59,505 nt of DNA. Origin: Bacteroidales bacterium (lineage in GTDB: Bacteria > Bacteroidota > Bacteroidia > Bacteroidales > VadinHA17). A program made the translations under genes and the position numbers. Position 1 is the stretch's first letter. Each line of letters starts with the position of its first letter. Shown piece after piece: positions 34,391 to 43,669 of the stretch. Under the pieces are notes generated by a model. That model did not search any database. It was given only the letters and a program-made list of their open reading frames with translations, and was not told where the DNA came from. The stretch spans positions 1 through 59,505 of the forward strand of contig JARGFQ010000019.1 in the NCBI GenBank assembly GCA_029210565.1, read 5' to 3'.

Positions 34391-34996
34391 ATGAGTACTG
34401 AACTAATCACTGCCGTGGCAATAGGTATCGGGCTGGCTGCCAGCACCGGCTTCCGGGTGTTCGTGCCGATGCTCGTCGCCGCCGTAGCGGCAAAGGCAGG
34501 ATTCCTGCCGCTGAATGATAGTTTCATGTGGCTGGCCTCGTGGACCTCCATCGTTATACTGGCCACAGCCACCCTGGTGGAGATCATTGCCTACTACATC
34601 CCCGTGGTTGACAACCTCCTTGATACTGTGGCCACGCCGCTGGCTGTCGTTGCCGGGACACTGCTTCTCACCTCCGTGCTGCCGATAGACAGTGAGCTGA
34701 TGAGATGGATCACCGGCGCTGCCGTCGGCGGAGGCAGCGCCGCCGTCGTCCAGAGCGGCAGCGCCCTGACCAGGCTCACATCAACAAAGTTTACGGCCGG
34801 CATCGGGAACCCTGTGGTGGCTACCGTTGAGAATGTGGCCGCGACAGGCACCTCACTCCTTTCGCTTGTAATACCATTCTTCGTTATTGCCGCCTTCCTG
34901 CTGATGATTGTCTTCATCTTCACAAGGATCCGGCGTAAACTCAGGAAAAATCGCATTCAGAACGAGGCGAGAGCTGACATGTATGACAAGGACTGA
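34391..34996 (+). CDS. DUF4126 membrane protein
   Basis: Small integral membrane protein of 201 residues with about five hydrophobic segments (around 5-35, 45-72, 78-100, 105-125 and 155-182) and a basic cytoplasmic tail (TRIRRKLRKNRI). It matches the DUF4126 pattern in GLAASTGFRVFVPMLVAAVA and in GNPVVATVENVAATG. No function is known. It overlaps the photolyase start by 14 bp. Confidence 0.75.
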   Translation: MSTELITAVAIGIGLAASTGFRVFVPMLVAAVAAKAGFLPLNDSFMWLASWTSIVILATATLVEIIAYYIPVVDNLLDTVATPLAVVAGTLLLTSVLPIDSELMRWITGAAVGGGSAAVVQSGSALTRLTSTKFTAGIGNPVVATVENVAATGTSLLSLVIPFFVIAAFLLMIVFIFTRIRRKLRKNRIQNEARADMYDKD

Positions 34997-36293
34997 TGAA
35001 CCTGTAGCCCTCTTCTGGTTCCGGCGCGACCTGCGACTGGATGACAACGTGGGACTTTTTCATGCCCTGAAGTCGGGGTACAGTGTGCTGCCGGTATTCA
35101 TCTTTGACAGAAGCATTCTTGAAAAGCTGGAGGACCGGCATGACCGCCGGCTCTCATTCATCCACGGTGCCATTGAATCACTGCAGAAGAAGATAACCGC
35201 CGCAGGATCGTCATTGCGGGTGATGCACGGCACACCGGAACAGGCCATGAGCCAACTGCTTGCAGAATATGATGTCAGGGCTGTCTATGCCAACAGCGAC
35301 TATGAACCCTATGCCGTTGAGCGCGACCGGCAGATCGGACTGATGCTTGATAAATCCGGAGTCCCGTTCCACACTCTCAAAGACCAGGTTATCTTCGAAA
35401 AAAACGAGGTGGTGAAGTCGGACGGGACACCCTATACCGTTTTCACTCCCTACTCCAGGGTCTGGAAGAAGAAGCTCACACAGGAAGATCTGACTGGTAG
35501 TCCGTCGGAGCAACTGATGAACAACCTTGTTAAAACAGGGCCATTCCCGCTGCCGTCACTCGAGGAGATTGGCTTCGCCGGGACTGATCTTCAGTTCAGT
35601 GCGCCTGTAATCAACACCAGTATTATTGCCGACTATCAGAAGACACGAAATATCCCGTCCCTGGATGGCACAACACGACTGGGCATCCACCTCCGCTTCG
35701 GCACGGTCAGCATCCGCAGGCTGGTCGCTACCGCAATACCGCTGAGTGAGGTATGGCTCAACGAACTCATCTGGCGGGAGTTCTTCATGAGCATCCTGTG
35801 GCACTTCCCCCATGTGGTTGACAACTCCTTCAGAAAGAAATATGACAACATCAGATGGCGCAATAACGAGGAGGATTTTGAAAGATGGTGCAACGGCATG
35901 ACCGGATACCCGATTGTTGATGCCGGCATGCGAGAGCTGAATGCCACTGGCTTCATGCATAACAGGGTCAGGATGATCACCGCCAGCTTTCTTACCAAAC
36001 ACCTGCTCACCGACTGGCGCTGGGGAGAAGCTTATTTCGCAGCCAGGCTTCTCGACTACGAACTCTCATCAAACAACGGCAACTGGCAGTGGGCGGCAGG
36101 ATCGGGATGCGACGCCGCCCCTTACTTCAGGGTCTTTAACCCGTCGGAGCAGACCGGGAAGTTTGACCCCGACCTGGTATATATCAGGAGATGGGTGCCT
36201 GAACATGAAACCCCCGAATACCCCCGGATGATCGTTGACCATGCCCTGGCCAGGGAGAGAGCACTGAAAACCTACTCGGAAGGGATAAGATAG
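34983..36293 (+). CDS. phrB: Deoxyribodipyrimidine photolyase (cryptochrome/photolyase family)
   Basis: Light-driven DNA repair enzyme of 436 residues. ATG 34983 puts the typical FWFRRDLRLDDN at residues 10-21; the longer frame from 34908 lies within DUF4126. The N-terminal antenna-binding Rossmann domain (about 8-135) is followed by the helical FAD domain with LNELIWREFFM (about 257), GYPIVDAGMREL (about 310) and NNGNWQWAAGSGCDAAPYFR (about 362-381). The last motif is the classic NxxWQWxAxTG signature. Class I CPD photolyase is the best call; 6-4 specificity cannot be excluded. Confidence 0.92.
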   Translation: MTRTDEPVALFWFRRDLRLDDNVGLFHALKSGYSVLPVFIFDRSILEKLEDRHDRRLSFIHGAIESLQKKITAAGSSLRVMHGTPEQAMSQLLAEYDVRAVYANSDYEPYAVERDRQIGLMLDKSGVPFHTLKDQVIFEKNEVVKSDGTPYTVFTPYSRVWKKKLTQEDLTGSPSEQLMNNLVKTGPFPLPSLEEIGFAGTDLQFSAPVINTSIIADYQKTRNIPSLDGTTRLGIHLRFGTVSIRRLVATAIPLSEVWLNELIWREFFMSILWHFPHVVDNSFRKKYDNIRWRNNEEDFERWCNGMTGYPIVDAGMRELNATGFMHNRVRMITASFLTKHLLTDWRWGEAYFAARLLDYELSSNNGNWQWAAGSGCDAAPYFRVFNPSEQTGKFDPDLVYIRRWVPEHETPEYPRMIVDHALARERALKTYSEGIR

Positions 36294-36373
36294 ATCCTCC
36301 GGCCTGGAAACCTTTCCCCGGCCTGTTTGTTTAACTTTCATCTGTAAATACGGGCATCAATCCTGATTTTCAT

Positions 36374-36395
36374 TCACCTGAGCAAAAACAGGTGA
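36374..36395. other. Seven-bp hairpin between photolyase and the next gene
   Basis: TCACCTG and CAGGTGA flank an 8-nt loop. No clean T-run follows, so terminator function is doubtful. Confidence 0.3.
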
Positions 36396-36435
36396 TATTC
36401 TTTATGTTTGAATACTAACTGGCACATATTTACCC

Positions 36436-37422
36436 ATGACTCTGACAACTAAGATCAGATCACTGTTTGACCCAACCATGTACCAGGGCTGGGGAAACAG
36501 GAAAAAGTATTTTGAAGGATGGTACTTCAAGGTCGTGAATGCCTCAGGATCAAGAGTATATGCCTTCATCCCGGGAATAGCCATGGACGAGGCAGGAAAG
36601 AGCCATGCATTCATACAGCTTCTCGACGGTACAGCGAAGAAATCTGAATACTATTCCTTTGATGCAGCGCTGTTCAGACCCTCCGACAGGAAGTTCGAGC
36701 TTTCACTGGCAGACAACAGCTTTTGTGCCTGGGGCATGACCCTTAAACTGCCGGCCGCTACGGGAACGCTCCTCTTCTCTGACACTGTTCCGTGGCCATC
36801 GCGGTGGTACTCTCCCGGCATCATGGGCCCCTACACCTTCGCACCATTTATGGAGTGCAATCACGGCATCGTAAGCATGGATCACAGTGTCACCGGCTCC
36901 CTGGTCATCAACGGGGAGGAGATTGACTTTACCGGAGGCAGGGGTTATATTGAGAAAGACTGGGGCCACTCCTTTCCCTCAGCATACATCTGGATGCAGT
37001 CAAATCACTTTGAGAGGCCAGGCATCTCATTCAAGGCCTCCGTTGCACGTATCCCGTGGGTTACGGGCAACTTCACGGGATTTATTGCCGGCTTCTGGTT
37101 CGAAAACCGGCTCTACCGGTTTATGGAATATAACAGGTCGCGGCTGAGCAGACTTTCATTTGACAGTTCTGAAGTTGAGATCCGGTTCAGTAACAGGATT
37201 GGCACTCTGACCATTAAAGCCCCGGTTGATGCGGCAACGGGACTGGCAGCACCCGTAAGGGGACTGATGGACGGCCGTATAGAGGAGAGCATGACCTCGG
37301 TCATAAGACTGACACTAACTGAGACAGCCACGGGCCGTGTCATATTCAGCGGTGAAGGAAGGAACGGAAGCATCGAGATATTCGGCGAAACCGCAACGCT
37401 GATGCCACGCCGACAGGTGTAA
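36436..37422 (+). CDS. Tocopherol cyclase-like protein
   Basis: Beta-barrel protein of 328 residues matching the tocopherol cyclase-like family in YFEGWYFKVVNA (about 29-40), YSPGIMGPYTFAPFMECNHG (about 122-141) and GYIEKDWGHSFPSAYIWMQ (about 172-190). Plant and cyanobacterial members close the chromanol ring of vitamin E. Bacterial members outside cyanobacteria have no proven reaction and may act on prenylated quinones or bind lipids. No signal peptide is visible. There is no tocopherol pathway in the window. Confidence 0.8.
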   Translation: MTLTTKIRSLFDPTMYQGWGNRKKYFEGWYFKVVNASGSRVYAFIPGIAMDEAGKSHAFIQLLDGTAKKSEYYSFDAALFRPSDRKFELSLADNSFCAWGMTLKLPAATGTLLFSDTVPWPSRWYSPGIMGPYTFAPFMECNHGIVSMDHSVTGSLVINGEEIDFTGGRGYIEKDWGHSFPSAYIWMQSNHFERPGISFKASVARIPWVTGNFTGFIAGFWFENRLYRFMEYNRSRLSRLSFDSSEVEIRFSNRIGTLTIKAPVDAATGLAAPVRGLMDGRIEESMTSVIRLTLTETATGRVIFSGEGRNGSIEIFGETATLMPRRQV

Positions 37423-37436
37423 CCTGCCATAAATAC

Positions 37437-37558
37437 TCATGCCACAACGACATGCGTCATCCTTAGCAACGAATCTTTCCACACCGAAATGCGACATCTA
37501 TTGCAACGGATCATGCCACCCCGAAATGCGATATCCGCTGCAACGGATCATGCCACCC
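37437..37558. repeat. 37-bp tandem repeat, about 3.3 copies
   Basis: Units start at 37437, 37474, 37511 and 37548 (last one partial), with the core TCATGCCACCCCGAAATGCG and GCAACGGA near the end. The period is exact and copies diverge toward the left. No unique spacers are present, so it is a minisatellite and not a CRISPR array. Confidence 0.85.
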
Positions 37559-37616
37559 CGGCACCCCTAATTTGTTGTAATTGCTATATAACATCTCCCC
37601 GTTCTTTTCTTTTGAA

Positions 37617-37624
37617 TATATTTG
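37617..37624 (+). promoter_or_regulatory. TAnnTTTG element before the broken outer-membrane gene
   Basis: TATATTTG fits the -7 consensus 29 bp before the start codon. No matching -33 is evident. Confidence 0.4.
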
Positions 37625-37653
37625 CGGCTGTTTAAATTCAGCCTCAACGTCTT

Positions 37654-38982
37654 ATGAATCAACACAACATTTCCTTTCTGCTTATATTGATCCTTACAGC
37701 CCTATTCTCAATCACCTCATCCGCACAGGATGATCCACCCTCTGCCGAAAACCTGAGACCGGATGTTGCTGTGCCGTCAGGGAACCTCAGGGAGAATGAT
37801 CCTTTGCCTGCCATAAACCTGAGACAGGATGCCGCCAGGGTATTCATCGACTGCAGCAGCTGCGACATGAGCTATACCCGCCAGGAGATACCGTGGATAA
37901 ATTACGTCAGGGATGTCCGCGAAGCACAGGTATATGTGCTTGTCACAAGGCAGAACTCAGGCAACGGCGGCAACCTTTATACTTATGTTTTTCACGGGAT
38001 GGAGATGTTTGCCGGAATGGACGATACCCTCACCTATACAAGCAATCCCCATGAGTCAGCTACTGAGATCAGGGAGCGACGTACCAATCTTCTTAAGGCG
38101 GGGCTGCTGAGGTTCGCAAGCAGGACTCCGGTAATACATGAGATAGACATCACACACGGCAGTGCCATCGAGCAGGAAGAGGTTGTCGACAAATGGAGAA
38201 ACTGGGTGTTTGAGATTTCAACAAGCCCGCAGTACAATGCAGAAGAATCTTACAAGAGACTGAGCCTCAGGAACTCACTGAGAGTGACAAAGGTAACGCC
38301 TGACATCAAGCTGGAGATCGATTTTGACCAGAGCTACACAAAACAGAGGTTTATTGAGGAAAACCTTGACACAACTTACCTCAGGAGCTTCGAGAGAATA
38401 GAAAACCTCCTCGTCAAGAGCCTCGGAGACCACTGGTCAGCAGGGCTGATCTGGGAGATGAACTCCTCGACGTCTGAAAACTATGATTTCAATACCATGA
38501 TCATGCCCTCAATAGAGTATGACCTGTTTCCCTATGCCGAGGCCACACATCGTCAGCTCATGTTCCTTTAAAGCATTGGTTATCAGTACAGTAACTACGC
38601 TGACACTACAATCTACAACAAGACCAGTGAAAATCTTTTCGGACATCAGCTCAGGGTTGCATACCAGATACAGAAGAAATGGGGTTCGATCTACTTCTCC
38701 CTCCGGGGACTGAACTACTTTCACGACTTCTCCAAAAACATGGTGGCAGCAGACCTCTTTGCCCGCGTAAGGATATTCAAGGGACTCTCCGTTACTCTCA
38801 ACGTCGAGGCTGCCCGCATAAATGACCAGCTGAGCCTGAGAAAGGGAGAGCTGTCGGAAGCCGAAAGGCTGCTGAGACTGAGGGAACAGGCAACGGGCTA
38901 TGAGATCGAGACCGGCATAGGGCTTAGCTATACCTTCGGCTCGATCTACAACAATATAGTCAATCCCAGATTCGGCAACTGA
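37654..38982 (+). pseudogene. Outer-membrane beta-barrel-type protein with in-frame TAA
   Basis: Uncharacterised exported protein (signal peptide MNQHNISFLLILILTALFSI). After a linker with repeated NLR(P/E/Q)D motifs comes FIDCSSCDMSYTRQEIPWIN, a pattern I associate with an unassigned Bacteroidota family, and then alternating strand-like segments typical of an outer-membrane barrel. The frame stops at TAA 38569-38571 after 305 codons but continues unchanged in the same frame for another 136 codons (SIGYQYSNYADTTIYNKTSE ... SIYNNIVNPRFGN) to a second stop at 38982. The residue at the stop is probably Tyr (TAC or TAT to TAA). Loss of the last strands should prevent barrel closure, so I call it a pseudogene, unless the base is a sequence error or is read through. 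Confidence 0.75.
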
Positions 38983-39004
38983 GGCAAGCCCGTGCAGGCC
39001 GGCA

Positions 39005-39175
39005 GTGTTTCGCCGGGTGAGTACTGTTTTGCCAGGTGGGCGGTGTTTTGCCAGGTGGGCGGTGTTTCGCCGGGCGGGTGGAGTTTCGCCAGGCGGGTGG
39101 AGTTTCGCCAGGTGGGTTGTGCTGCTGCAGGCGGGGGTTATGTCTCCGGGTCGGTGTTGTTTTTCCGGGCGACAG
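39005..39175. repeat. 19-bp GC-rich minisatellite, nine units
   Basis: Nine successive 19-bp units with the core GTGTTTCGCCGGGCGGGTG start at 39005 and degenerate after 39118. They fill the gap between the broken barrel gene and the purL promoter. A short open frame across them is a by-product of the repeat. Confidence 0.85.
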
Positions 39176-39195
39176 CCCCGACTTGAAATTGTCTG

Positions 39196-39225
39196 TTTGA
39201 AATCGACTGTTTTTGTGTAAGTTTG
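39196..39225 (+). promoter_or_regulatory. Bacteroidota promoter of purL
   Basis: TTTG (39196-39199), an 18-bp spacer, then TAAGTTTG (39218-39225): a near-ideal -33/-7 pair. The expected leader is about 50 nt. I see no purine riboswitch in it. Confidence 0.75.
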
Positions 39226-39280
39226 AGGTTGGCGACAGCAGCAGCAGCCGCTATGCCAATGCTCTATTTATCAATACATT

Positions 39281-42200
39281 ATGACCAGCAAGACTCTACT
39301 TTTCTTCAGAACCTCCGCGGGAAACATCATCGCCGTCGAGGCAGACAGGCAGCTCTCCTCCGGTGAGACAGACAGGCTCTCGTGGTTGTTCGGCAACGCC
39401 ATCCCCACAGGCATTGACCCGATTTATGGCACCTTCATCGGCCCGCGCCGCGAGATGATAACCCCCTGGAGCACCAACGCGGTGGAGATAACACAGAACA
39501 TGGCCATATCTGGAATCTCAAGGATAGAGGAGTTTATTGCTGCCGCAGGTGAGAATCCCGTTCACGACACTATGCTGCAGAGGGTTTATCACGGCCTTGA
39601 CAGTGAGATCTTCACCGTTCACCATGAACCGGAGCCTGTGACGGAAATAGACGACATTACTGCCTACAATCTCCGGGAGGGCCTGGCGTTAAGCACCGAA
39701 GAGATAGACTATCTCCGGCAACTGAGTCGCAGGCTTGGCAGAACACTTACTGACAGTGAAGTCTTCGGGTTCTCACAGGTCAACTCCGAGCACTGCCGGC
39801 ACAAGATATTCAACGGCACCTTCATCATTGACGGAAAGGAGCATCCCCACTCACTCTTCAGCCTGATCAAAAAGACTACCCGGGAGAATCCCAACCATGT
39901 TGCCTCAGCCTACCTCGACAACTGTGCCTTTCTTGACGGGCCATCTGCCGAGCAGTTTGCACCGGCCACACAGGATAAACCTGACTGGTTTGTGGTGAGC
40001 GATTTCGAATCTGTTCTCTCGCTCAAGGCTGAGACCCATAACTTCCCCACCACCGTTGAGCCCTTCAACGGGGCCTCCACCGGCACCGGCGGTGAGATAC
40101 GCGACCGCATTGCGGGCGGCAAGGGGGCCATGCCCATAGCCGGTACGGCAGTATACATGACCTCCTATCCCCGGCCTGACGGGCCGCGGGAGTGGGAACG
40201 GCATACAGAGCCGCGTCAATGGCTCTACCAGACACCGGAAGAGATCCTCATCAAAGCTTCCAACGGAGCCAGCGACTTCGGGAACAAGTTCGGCCAGCCG
40301 CTCATCTGCGGGTCGGTGCTGACATTTGAACACTTCGGGGAAATGCGACGCTATGGCTATGACAAGGTTATCATGCTCGCTGGCGGCATAGGACTGGGAA
40401 AAAAGAGAGACAGCACGAAGGACAGGCCTCAGAAGGGTGACCTGATAGTGCTTCTGGGAGGAGACAACTACCGCATAGGCATGGGCGGCGGAGCAGTATC
40501 GTCAGTGGATACCGGCGCATATGAGAGCGCCATTGAACTCAATGCAGTACAGCGCGCCAACCCCGAGATGCAGAAGAGGGTCTACAACGCACTGCGCGCC
40601 ATGACGGAGAGCGACAGCAACCCGGTGATATCACTGCACGACCACGGTGCCGGCGGACACCTAAACTGCCTCTCTGAGCTTGTCGAGGAGACAGGCGGCA
40701 AGGTTGACATCGGCAGGCTGCCGGTGGGCGACCCAACCCTCTCGGCGCGGGAGATAATAGGCAACGAATCCCAGGAGAGAATGGGTCTGGTGATAAAACC
40801 CGGCGATGTGGATACACTGTCAGGAGTTGCCGCACGCGAACGTGCCCCCCTCTATCTCATCGGGGAGGTGACAGGAGATAACCAGTTCACCTTCTACAAC
40901 GCTAATACCGGAGAGAAGCCTATAGACCTGCAGCTGAGCGACTTCTTCGGAGAGCCGCCACGGACGGTCATGACTGACACCACAACGGGAATGCAGTTCA
41001 GTGAGCTGACATATGACCCGTCAGACCCGGTCAGGTATATAGATGCCGTGCTGCAGCTGGAGGAGGTGGCCTGCAAGGATTGGCTGACCAATAAGGTCGA
41101 CCGCTCCGTCACAGGCCGCATAGCAAAACAGCAGTGCGCCGGCGAGTTGCAGCTGCCACTGAACAACCTGGGAGCAATAGCACTTGACTACCGCGGCAAA
41201 CGAGGCATGGCGACGGCACTGGGACATGCGCCGGCAGCAGGACTGATAAACGCCGCGGCAGGGTCTGTGCTGTCAATTGCCGAAGCCCTTACTAACATTG
41301 TATGGGCACCGCTGGCCGACGGACTGAAGGGCGTCTCACTCTCAGCCAACTGGATGTGGCCATGCAAAAACCCCGGCGAAGATGCCAGGCTCTATGAAGC
41401 CGTCAAAGCAGCTAGCGACTTCGCCATAGACCTGGGAATAAACATTCCCACAGGCAAGGACAGCCTCTCCATGACACAGAAATATCCTGACGGCGTGGTC
41501 TACAGTCCGGGTACAGTAATCATAAGCTCTGCCGCTGAGGTGAAGGATATTCGCGGCATCGTTGAACCGGTGCTGCGTAATGACCTGTCAACGGCCCTGT
41601 TCTACATCGACATGAGCGGGATGAGCCCTGCCCTGGGCGGCAGCTCACTGGCACAGATTCTGGGAAGCCCCGGAAACACCGTGCCGGGGGTCGGTGACCC
41701 GGAATACTTTGCCATGGTCTTTGATGTGCTGCAGGATATGATCGACAGGAATATGATCATTGCCGGCCATGATATCTCAGCCGGAGGAATGATTACCACC
41801 CTTCTTGAGATGTGCTTTGCAAACCGTGAGGGGGGTCTGGCAGTGAACCTGACAGAGATCTCCGAGAGTGATACGGTTCGGCTGCTCTACAGCCAGAACC
41901 CCGGTGTGATAATCCAGGTGTCTGATGAGATGGATGCAGAGGAATATCTGTACGACAGGATGATCAGCTTTGTCTCCATAGGTCACCCGGTAGCGGAGAG
42001 GAAGATCTTTGTAACCAACGGTGACTCCCGTGTTGAGTTTGACATTGACAGATGCCGGTCATCATGGTACCGCAGCTCATATCTTCTCGACCGTAGGCAG
42101 AGCGGCAATGAGCTGGCAAAAGAGAGATTTGAGAACCACGGAAACAAGATAGTTGAATTTGATCTGAAGGGTTTTGGCGGCAGCTTCTCATCACTGGGCA

Positions 42201-42982
42201 TAACCCCTGACCGCAAGCCTGTCAGCGGGGTTAAAGCTGCCATCATCAGGGAAAAGGGAGTCAACGGCGACAGGGAGATGGCTTATGCGCTCTGGCTCGC
42301 CGGTTTTGACGTGAAGGATGTGCACATGACTGACCTGATTTCGGGGCGCGAGACACTGGAGGAGATGAACATGATTGTGTTTGTAGGGGGATTCTCCAAT
42401 TCCGACGTGCTTGGCTCAGCCAAAGGATGGGCAGGAGCCTTCAGGTACAATGAAAAGGCCCGCCTGGCCCTGGAGAAATTTTACAGCAGGGACGATACTC
42501 TGTCGCTCGGAGTCTGCAACGGCTGCCAGCTGATGGCTGAACTGGGACTCATTGTCCCTGATCATAGCCTGATGCCGCGCCTGGAACATAATGCCTCACA
42601 TAAGTTTGAATCTGACTTCCTGGGGGTGAAAATTCTTCCGTCCGCCTCTGTCATGCTCTCCGGGCTTGCTGAGATGCAGCTCGGCATATGGGTAGCCCAC
42701 GGTGAGGGACGCTTTGTGTTTCCCGGGCCTGAGGAGAGTTACAACATAGCCATGAAGTATAACAGCAGCTGCTATCCTGCCAACCCTAACGGCTCAATGT
42801 ACGATACAGCAGGGATCTGCTCAGCTGACGGCAGGCACCTGGCTATGATGCCTCACCTCGAAAGGGCATATTTTCCATGGCAGTGCGCACACTACCCGTC
42901 AGAGAGACGCAACGACCAGGTCACACCCTGGATGCTGCCTTTCGTAAATGCCAGAAAATGGATTGAGAAAAAGATCAGTTGA
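39281..42982 (+). CDS. purL: Phosphoribosylformylglycinamidine synthase, large single-chain type
   Basis: Fourth step of purine synthesis, converting FGAR to FGAM with glutamine and ATP. The 1233 residues match the fused form (PurL plus PurQ in one chain). Landmarks: SQVNSEHCRHKIFNG (about 165-179), KAETHNFPTTVEPFNGASTG (about 250-269), GGGAVSSVDTGAYESAIELN (about 405-424), HDHGAGGHLNC (about 453), and the C-terminal class I glutaminase with nucleophile Cys in GVCNGCQLMAELG (about 1078) and His in PHLERAYFPWQ (about 1190). No other purine gene is adjacent. It overlaps the convergent lipoprotein gene by 8 bp. Confidence 0.97.
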   Translation: MTSKTLLFFRTSAGNIIAVEADRQLSSGETDRLSWLFGNAIPTGIDPIYGTFIGPRREMITPWSTNAVEITQNMAISGISRIEEFIAAAGENPVHDTMLQRVYHGLDSEIFTVHHEPEPVTEIDDITAYNLREGLALSTEEIDYLRQLSRRLGRTLTDSEVFGFSQVNSEHCRHKIFNGTFIIDGKEHPHSLFSLIKKTTRENPNHVASAYLDNCAFLDGPSAEQFAPATQDKPDWFVVSDFESVLSLKAETHNFPTTVEPFNGASTGTGGEIRDRIAGGKGAMPIAGTAVYMTSYPRPDGPREWERHTEPRQWLYQTPEEILIKASNGASDFGNKFGQPLICGSVLTFEHFGEMRRYGYDKVIMLAGGIGLGKKRDSTKDRPQKGDLIVLLGGDNYRIGMGGGAVSSVDTGAYESAIELNAVQRANPEMQKRVYNALRAMTESDSNPVISLHDHGAGGHLNCLSELVEETGGKVDIGRLPVGDPTLSAREIIGNESQERMGLVIKPGDVDTLSGVAARERAPLYLIGEVTGDNQFTFYNANTGEKPIDLQLSDFFGEPPRTVMTDTTTGMQFSELTYDPSDPVRYIDAVLQLEEVACKDWLTNKVDRSVTGRIAKQQCAGELQLPLNNLGAIALDYRGKRGMATALGHAPAAGLINAAAGSVLSIAEALTNIVWAPLADGLKGVSLSANWMWPCKNPGEDARLYEAVKAASDFAIDLGINIPTGKDSLSMTQKYPDGVVYSPGTVIISSAAEVKDIRGIVEPVLRNDLSTALFYIDMSGMSPALGGSSLAQILGSPGNTVPGVGDPEYFAMVFDVLQDMIDRNMIIAGHDISAGGMITTLLEMCFANREGGLAVNLTEISESDTVRLLYSQNPGVIIQVSDEMDAEEYLYDRMISFVSIGHPVAERKIFVTNGDSRVEFDIDRCRSSWYRSSYLLDRRQSGNELAKERFENHGNKIVEFDLKGFGGSFSSLGITPDRKPVSGVKAAIIREKGVNGDREMAYALWLAGFDVKDVHMTDLISGRETLEEMNMIVFVGGFSNSDVLGSAKGWAGAFRYNEKARLALEKFYSRDDTLSLGVCNGCQLMAELGLIVPDHSLMPRLEHNASHKFESDFLGVKILPSASVMLSGLAEMQLGIWVAHGEGRFVFPGPEESYNIAMKYNSSCYPANPNGSMYDTAGICSADGRHLAMMPHLERAYFPWQCAHYPSERRNDQVTPWMLPFVNARKWIEKKIS

Positions 42983-43529
42983 CCTTCGGCTTCAGAATCA
43001 CTGAGTTGATAAGCGTGTGCTTTTCTACACTCAGCCTCGAGACATCCGAGGGATGCGGTTCCACCCTGTCGCTGATAACCTGTACCTGGTATTCCCCCGG
43101 CTGGCTGAAGAAAATTGATCCCATATGTGAGTCTGCCCTGTACCACGGCTCAGTGACACTCTTATCATCCTTCACAATTTGATCCCCCACAGGCCTTTTT
43201 GTCAGCCTGGAGTCTCCTGCCGTGATGATGACATTGTCCTCATAGCGGAGATGGGAAGTGTCACATGTAAGACTGGAAAGCCATACATCATAACGTCCGG
43301 GCTCCTCAACGGTGAACTGCCACTCAGCAGTATTGTACTGCGGATTGTAATCTACCTGGAGCAGATCTGCATCTTCTATCCTGAGAACTACACCCCCATC
43401 GTTGAGAGCTATCATGTCACTACTGCCCTGCTTGCCGGAATCGGCAGATGAACCCTCCTGCTTGCAGGAGGTAATACCGATAAGTGCCGCAAAGGCAAAT
43501 ACACCTGTTATCCTGATTATTGATTTCAT
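42975..43529 (-). CDS. Small lipoprotein with CBM-like beta domain
   Basis: Protein of 184 residues. ATG 43529 gives the lipoprotein signal MKSIIRITGVFAFAALIGIT with acylated Cys in SCKQEG; the ATG at 43565 only adds a poor extension. The mature part (about 45-184) alternates short strands, with AEWQFTVEEPGRYDVWLSSL and FFSQPGEYQVQVISDR resembling the C-terminal carbohydrate-binding modules attached to fucosidases and sulfatases. I do not recognise a defined family. It stands alone, converging on purL with an 8-bp overlap and 104 bp downstream-facing from the Hdr operon's last gene. Confidence 0.65.
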   Translation of the reverse strand: MKSIIRITGVFAFAALIGITSCKQEGSSADSGKQGSSDMIALNDGGVVLRIEDADLLQVDYNPQYNTAEWQFTVEEPGRYDVWLSSLTCDTSHLRYEDNVIITAGDSRLTKRPVGDQIVKDDKSVTEPWYRADSHMGSIFFSQPGEYQVQVISDRVEPHPSDVSRLSVEKHTLINSVILKPKVN

Positions 43530-43669
43530 CCTAAGGGTCTTTTTGAAACATAACAAAAACAACAAAAACCATTCCAGAGTTCAACCGGAAAAGTTGATCG
43601 CAAAGTAAATCTAATTTACTGATATATGAAACGCCAATTAATCAATTAATTAAAAGTGAGAAAAAGTTA

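Noticed and set aside
36294..36435. Terminator after the photolyase gene
   Set aside because: Only a 7-bp hairpin without T-run and a weak GGCC-rich pairing are present, so this is not enough for a confident call.
37437..37558. 37-bp periodic repeats resembling a CRISPR array
   Set aside because: The units touch each other without unique spacers, copies are degenerate, and no cas gene is present.
38992..39220. Short open frames across the 19-bp repeat
   Set aside because: Both frames are translations of the repeat itself, with no start signal or coding character.
39226..39280. Purine riboswitch in the purL leader
   Set aside because: The leader is only about 50 nt and lacks the paired loops of a purine aptamer.
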